Shown here: positions 24,067 to 36,147 of the stretch, piece by piece
How positions within the stretch are numbered: position 1 is the first letter of the stretch
How the letters are laid out: every line of letters starts with the position of its first letter
From: Sipunculus nudus
Taxonomy: Eukaryota; Annelida; Sipuncula; Golfingiida; Sipunculidae
Assembly: GCA_026874595.1 (NCBI GenBank)
Contig: CM049306.1
Coordinates: 8,490,519-8,554,518, forward strand
DNA: 64,000 nt
Direction: 5' to 3'
The notes under the pieces: model-generated
Seen by the model: only the letters and a program-made list of their open reading frames with translations
Database searches by the model: none
What the model was told of the DNA's origin: nothing
Position numbers and translations under genes: made by a program

Positions 24067-26633
24067 AGCTCAGCTGACTTTCAGTCATGCTGAGCTATAG
24101 CGATCACTCTTTGTCCGTCGTCTGTCTGTTCGTCTGTCCGTTAACTAGGCACAAATCGTAACTGCTGGACCTAGAATCTTGTAACTTGACATTCTGAGAG
24201 GTCGATAAAAAATCTCCATGGAAACCAGAAATTAGGTCTCTGTTACCCATATCCTTCGAGCTATGGGGCCCCAAAATACCCCCCAGAATAGTAAAAAATT
24301 TCATACAAAAACTTCAATATCTCATTAACTGCATCACTGATGGTCATGACTTTTGGCATACACATTGATCATGAGATGTTTCATCAGTTTCTGCAGACTG
24401 GTGGCGCCACCTGTATTTTTCGATTTTTTTACGAATTGTTTTCTCTATTTTTGAGACCTTTAAAAATGTGAACATCTGTTAACAGGGCACAAATCGTATA
24501 GACTGGACCTAGAATCTTAATTTTTTGATACAGTAAGAGCCCTATGAAAAGTCATCATGGAAGCCAGAAATTAGGTCTCTGTTACACATATCCTTTGAGC
24601 TATTGGGCCCCAAAGTACCCCCAAGAATAGTCAAAAATTTCATACAAAAACTTCAATATCTCATTAACTACAACACTGATGGTCATGATTTTTGGCATAC
24701 ATATTGATCAAGAGGTGTTCCATCAGTTCCTGCAGACTGGTGGCTCCACCTGTATTTTTTTTTATTTTTTACGAATTGTTTTCTCTTTTTTCGAGAGCTT
24801 TAAAAATGTGAACATCTGTTAACAGGGCACAATTCGTATAGACCAGATCTAGAATCATCATTCTTGACACAGTGAGAGACTTATGAAAAATCTCCATGGA
24901 AATCAGAAATTAGGTCTCTGTTACCCATATCCTTCGAGCTATGGGGCCGCAAAGTACCCCTCAAAGAATGGAAAATTTCATACAAAAACTTCAGTATCCC
25001 ATTAACTACAACACTGATGGTCATGATTTTTGACATACATATTGATCAAGAGGTGTTCCATCAGTTCCTGCAGACTGGTGGCACCATCTGTATTTTTTTT
25101 TCAAATTTTTACATTTTTTTTTCTCTATTTTTGAGACCTTAAAAAATGTGAACATCTGTGAACAGGGCACAAATCGTATAGACTGGACTTAGAATCTTCA
25201 TTCTTGACACAGTGAGAGACCTATGAAAAGTCCCCATGGAAACCAGAAATTAGGTCTCTGTTACCCATATCCTTCGAGCTATGGGGCCCCAAAATACCCC
25301 CCAGAATAGTAAAAAATTTCATACAAAAACTTTAATATCTCATTAACTGCATCACTGATGGTCATGACTTTTGGCATACATATTGATCATGAGATGTTTC
25401 ATCAGTTTCTGCAGACTGGTGGTGCCACCTGTATTTTTCGATTTTTTTACGAATTGTTTTCTCTATTTTTGAGACCTTTAAAAATGTGAACATCCGTTAA
25501 CAGGGCACAAATCGTATAGACTGGACCTAGAATCTTAATTCTTGATACAGTGAGAGACCTATGAAAAGTCTCCATGGAAGCCAGAAATTAGGTCTCTGTT
25601 ACACATATCCTTTGAGCTATTGGGCCCCAAAGTACCCCCAAGAATAGTCAAAAATTTAATACAAAAACTTCAATATCTCATTAACTACAACACTGATGGT
25701 CATGATTTTTGGCATACATATTGATCAAGAGGTGTTCCATCAGTTCCTGCAGACTGGTGGCACCACCTGTATTTTTTTTATTTTTTACGAATTGTTTTCT
25801 CTTTTTTCGAGAGCTTTAAAAATGTGAACATCTGTTAACAGGGCACAATTCGTATAGACCGGATCTAGAATCATTATTCTTGACACAGTGAGAGACTTAT
25901 GAAAAATCTCCATGGAAATCAGAAATTAGGTCTCGGTTACCCATATCCTTCGAGCTATGGGGCTGCAAAGTACCCCTCAAAGAATGGAAAATTTCATACA
26001 AAAACTTCAGTATCTCATTAACTACAACACTGATGGTCATGATTTTTGACATACATATTGATCAAGAGGTGTTCCATCAGTTCCTGCAGACTGGTGGCAC
26101 CACCTGTATTTTTTTTCAAATTTTTACATTTTTTTTTCTCTATTTTTGAGACCTTTAAGGATGTAGTTATCAGCAACAGGGTACAAATCATAACGACTGG
26201 ACCTAGAATCTTCATTCTTGACACACAGGGAGACCCATGAAAAGTCTCCATGGAAACCTATAATTAGGTCTCTGTTTCCCATATCCTTCAAGCTATAGGA
26301 CTCCAAGGTATCCCTCAGAATAATGGAAAATTTGATACAAAAGCTGAAGTATCTGAACAACTAATGCAGAGATCACTATGATTCTTTGCATGGATATTGA
26401 CCATTAAGTGTTTTTATTAGTTTCTGCAGACTGGTGGAGCCACCTATATTTTTTTTTAAAGTTTATGCATTTTTTCTCTATTTTTGAGAAATTAAATACA
26501 GACACAATCTTGGCCTGTTGGTTAATCTGTTTGATGCTTCAGTTGAATGGGTACTACCATTCAGATGATAAAATTTTCTTTTGTGAATCTCTTCCCAGTC
26601 AGCTGTGTGTCATGACCCATGGGTCACTTGTTT
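24067..26633 (+). mobile_element. Complete hairpin-ended element with seven 339-bp internal units
   Basis: The 5' hairpin AGCTCAGCTGACT / TTC / AGTCATGCTGAGCT (24067-24096) is followed by GTCCGTCGTCTGTCTG. Seven units of about 339 bp follow, the marker CTGCAGACTGGTGG recurring near 24393, 24733, 25072, 25410, 25750, 26086 and 26424. Units 1 and 4, 2 and 5, and 3 and 6 are most alike, so a 3-unit block of about 1017 bp has been duplicated. The 3' end has a 14-bp palindrome TGACCCATGGGTCA (26613-26626) and then CTTGTTT. There is no protein-coding frame. The duplication looks recent because blocks differ at few positions. Confidence 0.75.
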
Positions 26634-26639
26634 ATTACA

Positions 26640-29600
26640 GATTTAGAAATGGATATGGATACATGCACACACACACCAGGGCTTGAAATAACACCTTTCC
26701 ATCAGTCTCAGACAAGAAAACATGCATGGAAAGGCATTTCTTATTTTGTACCAATCTGTTGGAAAGGTGTACACCTAGACGTTTTCCATATAAGTATCTG
26801 ATATACAGGAAAAACATGACAAAAACAAAATATTTTACAGCATGTCTTCTGTTGACTCCCAAGATTTCCTAAATTTGGTCTATAATATCTTCTGCTCTCT
26901 AGCATTTAGGCCCTCATTTCTTATAATTTCATGCACAATTGTGTTTCTGATATGAGTGTTACTATTGAAAACATTGTTCTTTTTGCATTCAAGGGTGCAT
27001 GTAGGATGGCATGTACGATGGCAGAATCGTGTTTACACTGAGCAAAGTGCGACTGAAAGTATGATATGATAGTAGGATGCATCTTTATAGTGGGAAGGCA
27101 AATTTTTCTGCGGAAAGGTAAACCTGTATTAATGCCTTTCCATACAAAAGAAGAAAATTTCAAAGTATTACAACCCCTGCACACATACAGACACAACACC
27201 TGAGGTTTAGAACTGTAACACTTTATTAACAAATCATGAAATGTGATTATTAAGTGTACGATAAACTATCTCACAGCCTTTATGTATAACTCGCATGCAT
27301 AAATCCTCCTCATGCTCATTATATGTCAATTCAGGAATATCATGGAAATTTTTCAGCATTTGGCAATTTTGTAACAGGATATTTTAATAATAAATGCATC
27401 AAATTTAATTAAAATGTTCTAATAAAAACCACATATCCATAGTTTTTTCCAGATGATAACACCAAAGCACAGACCTCTTTAAGGCAATGCTAAACCCTGA
27501 GTCTGTGACACAATTAAACAATATTCCTTCAGCTTGTTTCAAACCACAATTAACCCAGTTTCATGACTAGTGGACAATGTCCAATCCAGGCATCAGATAT
27601 GGTGGTTTTCTCTACAAATGTTGTGTTATATATTCATATTTGTTTCTCTATCACTAATTGAATAAAATCACTATTATTAAGGATACTTGTAACCCATATA
27701 GATATCAAATAATTATAATCACTTGTCAAGATTGCAGAAATGTTAAATAACAGCTGGCCAAATGATGCAAAAGGATCCACTAAACATATTACATATCATC
27801 ACATAGAGGCACCAGAATAACTGCAGGTTGATATATATCAATACAGGAACCAAAAGGATTTCATGTTATGTTTTGATGCTGGAAATATGTATTAAATACC
27901 ACAATACAGGCATTTAAAATACACATATATCATAAAACATTATGTAGAAGAACTGGAGCAGCTGAAAAGTGAGTGATTGTGTAATGGTGTAAATCAGAGT
28001 TCCTCGATCGAAAGGTCTTTGAACACACATCTTTCCTGGGATGATTCTTAAACTGCTGTATTATGCAAAACTGGTAGATTTATACATAAAATTTATGATT
28101 CATTAAACACTGATGTTTATTTTCCTAAACACAAAAGACCAACTTTACAATTACATGTATTAACTTGTCATACAAAATCTCTCATTAATGAAATAATCCT
28201 ATTTAGTAACCTGTGTGATTCAGTTTCAAGCTTGTATTTTCATTCACACTGTCTTTCTTAAATCATTTTCCACAAATTGCTGAATCTCCAAAAAGGTTAA
28301 CAATATAGATGCATGTCATGCTTAAATGTCTTAATATATATAAACACTGATAAAGCAGTGCATTTAAAATGATAAAAAGTGAGACAAAGTGTATGTTTGA
28401 GTATATAATTTTATGTAAAAGTCAATGACTGTATGGTCAAGAAGGCTGGCCTTATAAAATTGGTTCTGATAAACAGAACAGTATAACTGACATTATCAGT
28501 ATCAACTGCATTAACAAGCTGCAGGGCATTTTTCAAAATCCAATTACCCTGGTAAACTATGTTCAAGAAATTAATGTAATTATCAAAAGAATAGAAACTG
28601 AACTCAATAATCATAGTACACAATATCATATCTGCTCCATATATGGTCTGAGGGACCACTCAAGTAGATTAGTTTTTATTTGCAAGAAGTATCAACTCCT
28701 TAAATTATAAACCACCTCAGGTTATCGAGCAATGGCAAGTTTACGTGGCATAAGTTGGACCGGACTCTGTCCAGTTTATATCATTGGCCCTCGAATCAAA
28801 TGCAGATTTAGTACCAAGGAAATTAATAAACAACATGACTACCTTCTTCAAAGAATCATTTCAGGTAATGACATATTTACTTTGGATTTAGGTCAAAGTG
28901 GCTTATCATTCTATGTCAGATGATCTATTTGGAGATCACAAATAGATTTTGTGGCACAGCATTTATCACATGAATGCTTCACATAGCAAAGCTAGCATTA
29001 CCTGAAAAGTCACAGAATTGTTTAACTCTGTCCAGGATGTACACCATGCACTGTGCTTCCCATGCTCATACATACATACAAGCATAAATGAGCAAAGAAT
29101 CAATTCAGGTACATTTAATCTAAGGTGGTTTTCATTCATTATATATACAGCCATGATTCTCAGTTATTCCCTTATGCATATGGTATGTGGCTTAATTTTA
29201 GTTTTAATTCCCAGTGTTCCTTATGTGTTGACTCGGGAAGCACACATAGTTTGCTTAAATAAATGATTAATTTGGAAATTTCTTTTGTTGCTGCTATTGA
29301 TGATTTGCAAAAAATTTTACCATCAGTTATTTGCACTCTATCATTAAATCAAGAATAAAGCTCACAATGCTTGACATTATATTAAACAAACAATTTGCAA
29401 CAGCACACAATGCCCTTAGCTATTCAAGCACCATAAAACAATCCATACAAAACATGGCAGGTTTTAACAGATCTAATTATGATGACATTATCTGGCCTAG
29501 TCCTTATAACTGTTGCAGCTCAGCATAAAAAAAACTTGTACACAGGCCTGATTGTATCCTGGTACACAGTTCACTGAGATACCAGAGAATATGTTGCTTT

Positions 29601-30300
29601 ATCAGTTAAAACTTTACTTTTTCCTTTTGCTATAATATAAATGTATCCACCTGTAAAATTTTTAGATAATTTTCTTGAAAGTTTTATATGATTTCCTAGA
29701 AAGCTGCACATGGAAGTGATGGCCTAACTTGGCAATTAAGAATATTACAATAAATATCCAATTTATGTTTCACAACCTTCTAGACTCTTTAAAATTATTT
29801 GACAGATCAGATGTTTCTCTGCATGAGTAGCCATCTTTGTTTTAGCTAGTTATATTTTTTATATATTGTTTGCATAACATCATTCAATCAGTATCTATAA
29901 ATTGAGGCTATTTTTGCATGTGACCAATGACCTTAACTGCAATAAATTGGGCTGATTGTAAAATGTGGACGGATTTTCTCATATTTTTAAATCAAACTCT
30001 GCATTTTTTTTTAAATGTGTTAGGTAGGTTATATACCTTGTTGTAAATTAGGCCCCCTTATCTTCTGTCATACATTACCACTTTCTCCATAAAATGTAAC
30101 TAATAAACAGCAAAACTAGCAAAAAAACAGGTGGAAATAAGAGAATGAAACAGGAAATACCTCTCTCAATGGATTACAAACCTACACCTCCCTCAGGGCA
30201 TTTCTTATTGTTCTTGATAATCTGATAACTTTCATGTCATTGCCTATCATTTTTTCACTGATATGACAGTTGATAGTTTACTTGAGATCAGAGGTGATTC
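26640..30300. other. Intergenic stretch between MMS19 and the zinc-finger gene, nothing recognised
   Basis: It contains only short open frames with no family match, no consistent exon chain and no clear RNA gene. Composition is AT-rich and apparently single copy within this window. Confidence 0.5.
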
Positions 30301-30318
30301 TGTTGCTAAGGTTATTTA

Positions 30319-30655
30319 GGCAAAAAAAAAATTAGGTTTGGTTCTCAGGCACTTTTTTCCATAGATCAATGCGGGCGGGCTGATTTTTATTTTTAATTTT
30401 TTTGTATGTTTCGATAAACATGTCAAATGATAAGGGAAAAGCATGAAAATAACAGATTTATAATGCTAAACAAGTAAAAGCACTACATAACAAAGGAAAT
30501 TGTATGATTTTATCTTCTTGAAAGAAATGTCCGAGCGGCTGCAGCTCAAAATTGGTAAGTTTCTATTGAAAATCAAAATAATAAGTTTTGATGCGGGGGT
30601 TTAAAATTGATGCGGGCGGTGCCTGAGAACCATGCCTTTTTCATTTTTTTTGGCC
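30319..30655 (-). mobile_element. PIF/Harbinger-like MITE, copy B (inverted)
   Basis: It is flanked by TTA at 30316-30318 and 30656-30658. The termini match copy A (6957-7244) in opposite orientation. On the minus strand it starts GGCCAAAAAAAATGAAAAAG, then GGCATGGTTCTCAGGCA and GCGGGCGGT-type GC blocks. It lies about 310 bp downstream of the zinc-finger stop codon, so it may fall in that gene's 3' UTR. Confidence 0.8.
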
Positions 30656-30967
30656 TTACCTGTACTGAGACATGAGGTGCTATTCTTGTCATGTTGTGCT
30701 TTCTTCCATGTTGTGTATTAAAGTGCAAGGTGCTTTTTTTTGTCATTCTGAGCCCCCCCCCCCTAAAATATAGAGTGACAGTTTTTCTTATGGTTAGTGC
30801 TTCCTAGTTCACTGAAGTACATGGTGCTAGATCTCATCTTGTTGAATTCTCCCCATGTGTTAAGGTGTGAGATATGTTTATCTGATGATAAAGGCCCTGT
30901 CCCTAGTGTTTTGAGATGTTGAGGGTATGTTTGACTGATGTGGAGGGTTCTACTGACATACAAGTTG

Positions 30968-33900
30968 TTAGTTTTTCTCTGATACTGATGGCTCTTCCAC
31001 TGATTCGACCAGTAGGTCTTTGTGAATCCTCTGCATGTGACGAATCAAGGTGTTCTCTGTTGTGTACTTGCTGTTACAATGACCACACACCAGATGCTTC
31101 AACTTTTCGTGAATGGTCCGCTCATGGCGCTTCAGGTCACCTGTTTTAAGGACATATATTGATACACTGATGTCATATATTGACACTACTGATACATGAA
31201 TAAGTCAAACAAATAAGACAGGACCTGATAATTATTATTCCCATGGTAATAAGGATAGAGAGAATACAGGGAAAGTAGCAAAGAAGTGAGCAGAACAAGT
31301 GTACCAGGGGTCATGATGCTCAGCTGATCTCTGACACTAAGAAATTCTTTCAACTTGGATTGCTGTCATTTTAAAATTTTTGCAATGGTGTCTTTCATAG
31401 CTGAAAGGTTATCTCTGATTAATAAGCTCACTGAATTCCATAAAAAGATCTGACACACGTTAATAAATTATAATTATAACCAAAATACTAGCACAAATTC
31501 ATTGATAAAGTCAAACAGCTTACAAAGCATGCACATACATTATGCACCCAGTCATTTCCTGATTTCAGACCAAGTTGAATTTATTAGACATTTTCAAAGA
31601 CATGAACCCCCCCCCCCCCCCCCAAAAAAAAAAGTAGCACAAAGGACTATCTACATGTATAACCATGACCCCACTGTCTCACCTGATTGGTAGAAGGACT
31701 TCTCACAGTAATGACACTTGTATGGTTTCTCTTTCATATGAAACCTCATATGGACCACCAAATCACTTTTACGTATGAACCCTGGAAAGAAGATACAGAT
31801 AAATCAACAGTTCTTAATGCATGTAATGGATGGTTTTATTTATGTGCTAGTTTTGTCTGATGAATTGGACAGATGGTTGAAATAATAATAAAACATATGA
31901 ATAAACAAGAACACAGAGGAAAGCAAGAGGTGATTTGGGAATTGAAAAAAGTGTTCTGAAAATAATACCACTTTCCCTCATTTGATAATGATTTTAACTT
32001 TCTTGAAGGATACAGAGTATGGGAAATACTGTTTTAAGGAACTTCTGGGGAACAGGTATTGCAGCCAGCTATTCACCAGCCTTTTCCATATTACCTACAG
32101 AATTTATTCCCGATTTCTGGCTTACCCTGTGTACATATTAATGAACTGTATGTTATTCCTATAAATGTATCTTGAAATGCCTCTGTGATGGACATATGAG
32201 CTTGTTTATCTACGAGTCACTGTTAGTAAACATAACAATGACAACAACTGGAAAAACCATGTAACCTAAGGTGGCTGGTTACATATGTGGTGAATTTGAA
32301 AGGTCACTAGTTGCAAAAATGCCCTTTGCAAACTCTGGTTTGTCCTACCTTCTGCAGGATGTCCTTGTTGAATGTGTTTGGACTTTTACTGGGGCCTCCA
32401 AGTTATAACCAATTGAGTAAAAACAAAACAAACAGTCTGCGTTGGCATTTTTTGGCCTATTTTATAAAAGGATCTAGGGATTATCTTTAGATATCAGTAT
32501 AGATTCCTTTAAGAACCTGTTTCTAATATACTTGTACCTTTTCCGCAGGCATCACATTTATAGGGATAAGTCTGATTGTGGATATGCATGTGACGACGCA
32601 GATCACATTTCTGCAGGAATGGTCGCTCGCAAAGCTCACACTTGTACCTAAAATCACCCTGTAAAAACAAAACATCAAATGTATTAAATTCAATTTTGAC
32701 TCCTTTTTTATGCTGCATGATATTTAAACTTAAATATCATGAAACATTTACATGTAACTAAGTTTATCAGAGATACAAAATCAATTACATTGCCCATAAC
32801 TTTGGATAATAACAATTACCTTGTATCATAAATATCACCTTCAAATGTTGGCAGCAGGAAACTCAACTGACCTTGTAATGTACATGTAACAAATTTCAGC
32901 ACTTTTATAAAGATGCTGTAAAACATGAATCTAATCCAAGTTAATGTCTTTTTTATGTATATGTATTAGCATATACTAAACTCCTTTTATACAGACAAAG
33001 GACATATATAATTATCCATACCTTTGTATCAACAACATGGACCATACGATGTCTGGTATAGTTGCCTAATGTTGTGAATGATGCTTGACACAAGTCACAC
33101 TGAAATCGTTTTGATGCCTTGTGACTCCCAGCATTACTGGCTGTACTCACTGTCTGTTGTGGCTCTTGTGTTGAGCCTAGTGCTGCCTCCTGGGGGATAA
33201 TGACAACATTTCTCATACTACCATTGTCACCCATGACCTGGAATGATATGGGATTTGGACTAGTCTGTGGTGGAAGTCTGACATTACTGTCTTTATCTGA
33301 TAAGGTTCCACAACTGTTTGGTTCAGCTGCTAGGTTATAATGGCTACTAGAGGTATCAGCTGTTGCTGTGTTAACAGGAGCTGATTTAGGGCTTCCATCT
33401 ACATTAACAGAAGTCTGGACAGCACTTGATGAATCCACTGATGTGAGTAGTGGTCCCTGGACCAGGTTATCCTGCAGCAAGATAATATTGGTACTGGCTG
33501 CCAGCAAGCTGACAGTCTGCTGCCCACACAGCACTACCTGCTGTTCTTGGGGAGTCAAGGTGATCAGCTGGGGAGAATCACCAAAAACAGCAGCTGAAGG
33601 GACTTCACCAGCACTGTTAGTTGCTGCAGTTTCCTGAGACAGCTGCAGCAGCAACGAAGATGCTTCAGACTGGTCTAGCTGTATGTCACCATGACTACCA
33701 GACTGGGCTTCAGAATACATGGGATTGACAGCACAGGCATCTTGACCCAAATCCTGCTGCGTTGTGTATAGAACTGAATTTACAAATTCCTCATAGCTGC
33801 TGTCCTCTGTTGACAACTGTAGGGTCTTACTGCCAGCATCTCCGTCCTGCTGCGATGATGACCTGTTTTTTACTGTTGCATGTTCTGAGTGACCAGCTGC

Positions 33901-34014
33901 CAACATCCCTGGAAGGCTGACAGTCTCATCTACAACTGCATTATCAGTGTGTCCCTGTGAGTCAAGCTGGTTTAGTGATGCCTGTGACACCAGGGGGCAC
34001 TGATTTCCATCCAT
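30968..34014 (-). CDS. C2H2 zinc-finger protein, five fingers, 461 aa
   Basis: Minus-strand exons are 34014-33022, 32658-32538, 31781-31683 and 31140-30968 (TAA). All junctions are AG/GT and in phase, total 1386 nt. Residues 1-300 are low-complexity, rich in S, T, Q and acidic residues, with hydrophobic-glutamine patches such as [13 protein letters not shown]; this could be an activation region (inference). Fingers are at about 304-326, 336-358, 364-386, 392-415 and 421-444, all with intact C-x2-C-x12-H-x3/4-H. Linkers between fingers 2-5 are five residues but not classic TGEKP (MKEKP is closest). Finger 1 is set apart by an exon junction. The start ATG follows an acceptor at 34020-34021, so an upstream non-coding exon is expected. 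It is a likely nuclear DNA-binding regulator. Orthology is not assigned. Confidence 0.88.
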
Positions 34015-34417
34015 GGCTCCTGAAAATATATATTTTCTTTATTTATAAAAAAAATGTTTGTTATACTTTATTATCTTATTTAACTAACACAGCAAAAGCA
34101 GGTGCATATAAAATATAAATATACCTTTTATCAATCATCTTTATTAGTTAAGGTGTTCCTGAGCACACTGAAACCAGTTTTAATATAATTTCTTCTTCCT
34201 GAAGATGGTTGAAGTCCTATCATGTTTTAAATAATTAAAGAACTAAAATTACATTGACACTTTTAATCAAGATTAACATTCAAGGTCCACAACCCAGCCA
34301 GCCAAAATCTATGAAGTGAGCCATAGTGGGCATGCTGCATACAAGGATCTGACAAGTATATTTAGTTTCAGTTGGATGCATAATTCGTTGTCTGATGATG
34401 AAGGCCAGTGAACCATT

Positions 34418-34441
34418 ATATATATATATATATATATATAT
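34418..34441. repeat. (TA)n microsatellite
   Basis: Short TA run in the first intron of the zinc-finger gene. Spurious IYIYIY frames come from it. Confidence 0.85.
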
Positions 34442-35379
34442 AGTAAGCCGACAAAGCCGTATAAGGAGATACATAGCAACTGTAGCAGAGTGCAAAATAC
34501 TCCAGTCACCCCTTCATCACTTGTGGACTCTACCCACTAGCAACCCCTCAATATAAATAGGCTGCCCCATCAACAGGCTGCCATGATTGGGCAGCCAATC
34601 AGAAAACTTCCCAGCTCCAATATATCCTGGGGTAGAGGTGAGAGATACTTGTCCACAAGTATGCAGGAGGTTGAAGGTGGCCTCTGAAAAACTTTCAGGG
34701 AACCTATATGAAGTACCATGAGTGACAACTGACAGGTCCACACCTAATAGCACTTAGGCAAGTCATTTAGTTAGTGCAGTTCCAGCATAATAATGAGACA
34801 GATGAAATTTAGTGCTTAAGTTCAGTAGCCAAAGAAATTATGCACCTCTTCAGCCATAACACTCGTTCATGAAATGGCATATGATCAGTTTTGGTTTTGT
34901 TATTACAATCTGTAATAAATTCTGACAGAATTTTGGCTGTTTTGGTATCTTTAACTAAATTGCTATATGCTTTTTCCAACATTTTTTTAGAAATCCACCA
35001 GTATAACCACTGCATAGAAAGGAATAGTGGGCCCATGATTCCACAGGATTTTTTGTAAACTCTTAATATATATGAACAGATATGTTTACTAAGATGTATT
35101 TTAAAACAAGTGCAGATTGAACATTCATGGAGGAAATATTTACAAAAATTATGTGTTCAATGTTTTTTATTTTTCATTATAAAATGTATCATTTCCTGCA
35201 TGCTTGAGTTATATATTACTCACATAAAAGAGAAGTTAATAAGTTTTTTTTCTTTAGAATGATCATATTACATAGTTTAATAATTTCAAACATAAAACAA
35301 AATTAAAGATAACCAAACAGAATATTAAATACATTTAAAATATATTAAAATATCAAAAAGTAAGTTATATCTAACGTAT

Positions 35380-36147
35380 TGCCCTTGTAGTTAGACAGTC
35401 ATAGTGATTACACTTGGTCTTGTCTGAGATGTCAAAAATAAACTTGGGAAGAATGGTCGTACACAGTAATTCAATGGGTTTGGTGGACACAAATCATTAT
35501 GGATATGTAAAGTACATATATATATTAATATCGATATTGAAACAATTACACTAAATTCGTGCCATGTAGACAGGAAGAAGAAACTACCCCGGGGTACCAT
35601 ATTATAAAACAAGTTTGGGCAGCTCGTCTGGTTACCGTGCCATGCCCCACGGCTAACTTTGCTTTCTTTATATTTTTGTTGAATGAATTGTGGCCGCTTA
35701 CCAGGCGTGTAAGCACGTGGTCAGATCTTCATCATGTATTTACAAACAGATATTGCTCTTCGCGGAAAACCTGATGTGCTTCAAAGTTCAATGTATCCCC
35801 TGGTGGCGAATGAGGACATGACGAGTAGGTGTTACATATTCCTACGCGCCTCGTGAATAAAGTATACATCTACTTCATTTGCATAAAACAAACGTTATTA
35901 AAAGAAATCTTGTAATTGATCAACATAACAATCATATAATACCATATGTCTGTGAGATAAAAGAATAATTCCAGAATAATTGAGGAATTCGTGCACTAAA
36001 GTTTTAGTCGTATTAATATCCGCTTTAGTTCTCGAGAGTGTTACTGGGCGCTTCCGGGGCATAAAACAATCATGCACTGACAGGTCAAAAGAGAGATAGA
36101 TTAGTTGTAAATTTTACATACCAGCGAATGTTAAATTGATTGGCATC
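35380..36147. promoter_or_regulatory. Probable shared promoter region of the zinc-finger gene (-) and HOGA1 (+)
   Basis: The start codons at 34014 (-) and 36148 (+) diverge. This part is less AT-rich than its surroundings, with CpGs and an E-box CACGTG at about 35715. On the minus strand, CTG|GTAAGC at about 35695-35703 is a good splice donor and could end a 5' UTR exon of the zinc-finger gene. No TATA box position can be assigned. This is inferred from layout, not from transcripts. Confidence 0.4.

Noticed and set aside
36136-36147. Upstream TTG start for HOGA1
   Set aside because: An ATG at 36148 is in frame and gives a normal mitochondrial presequence; non-ATG initiation is unnecessary.
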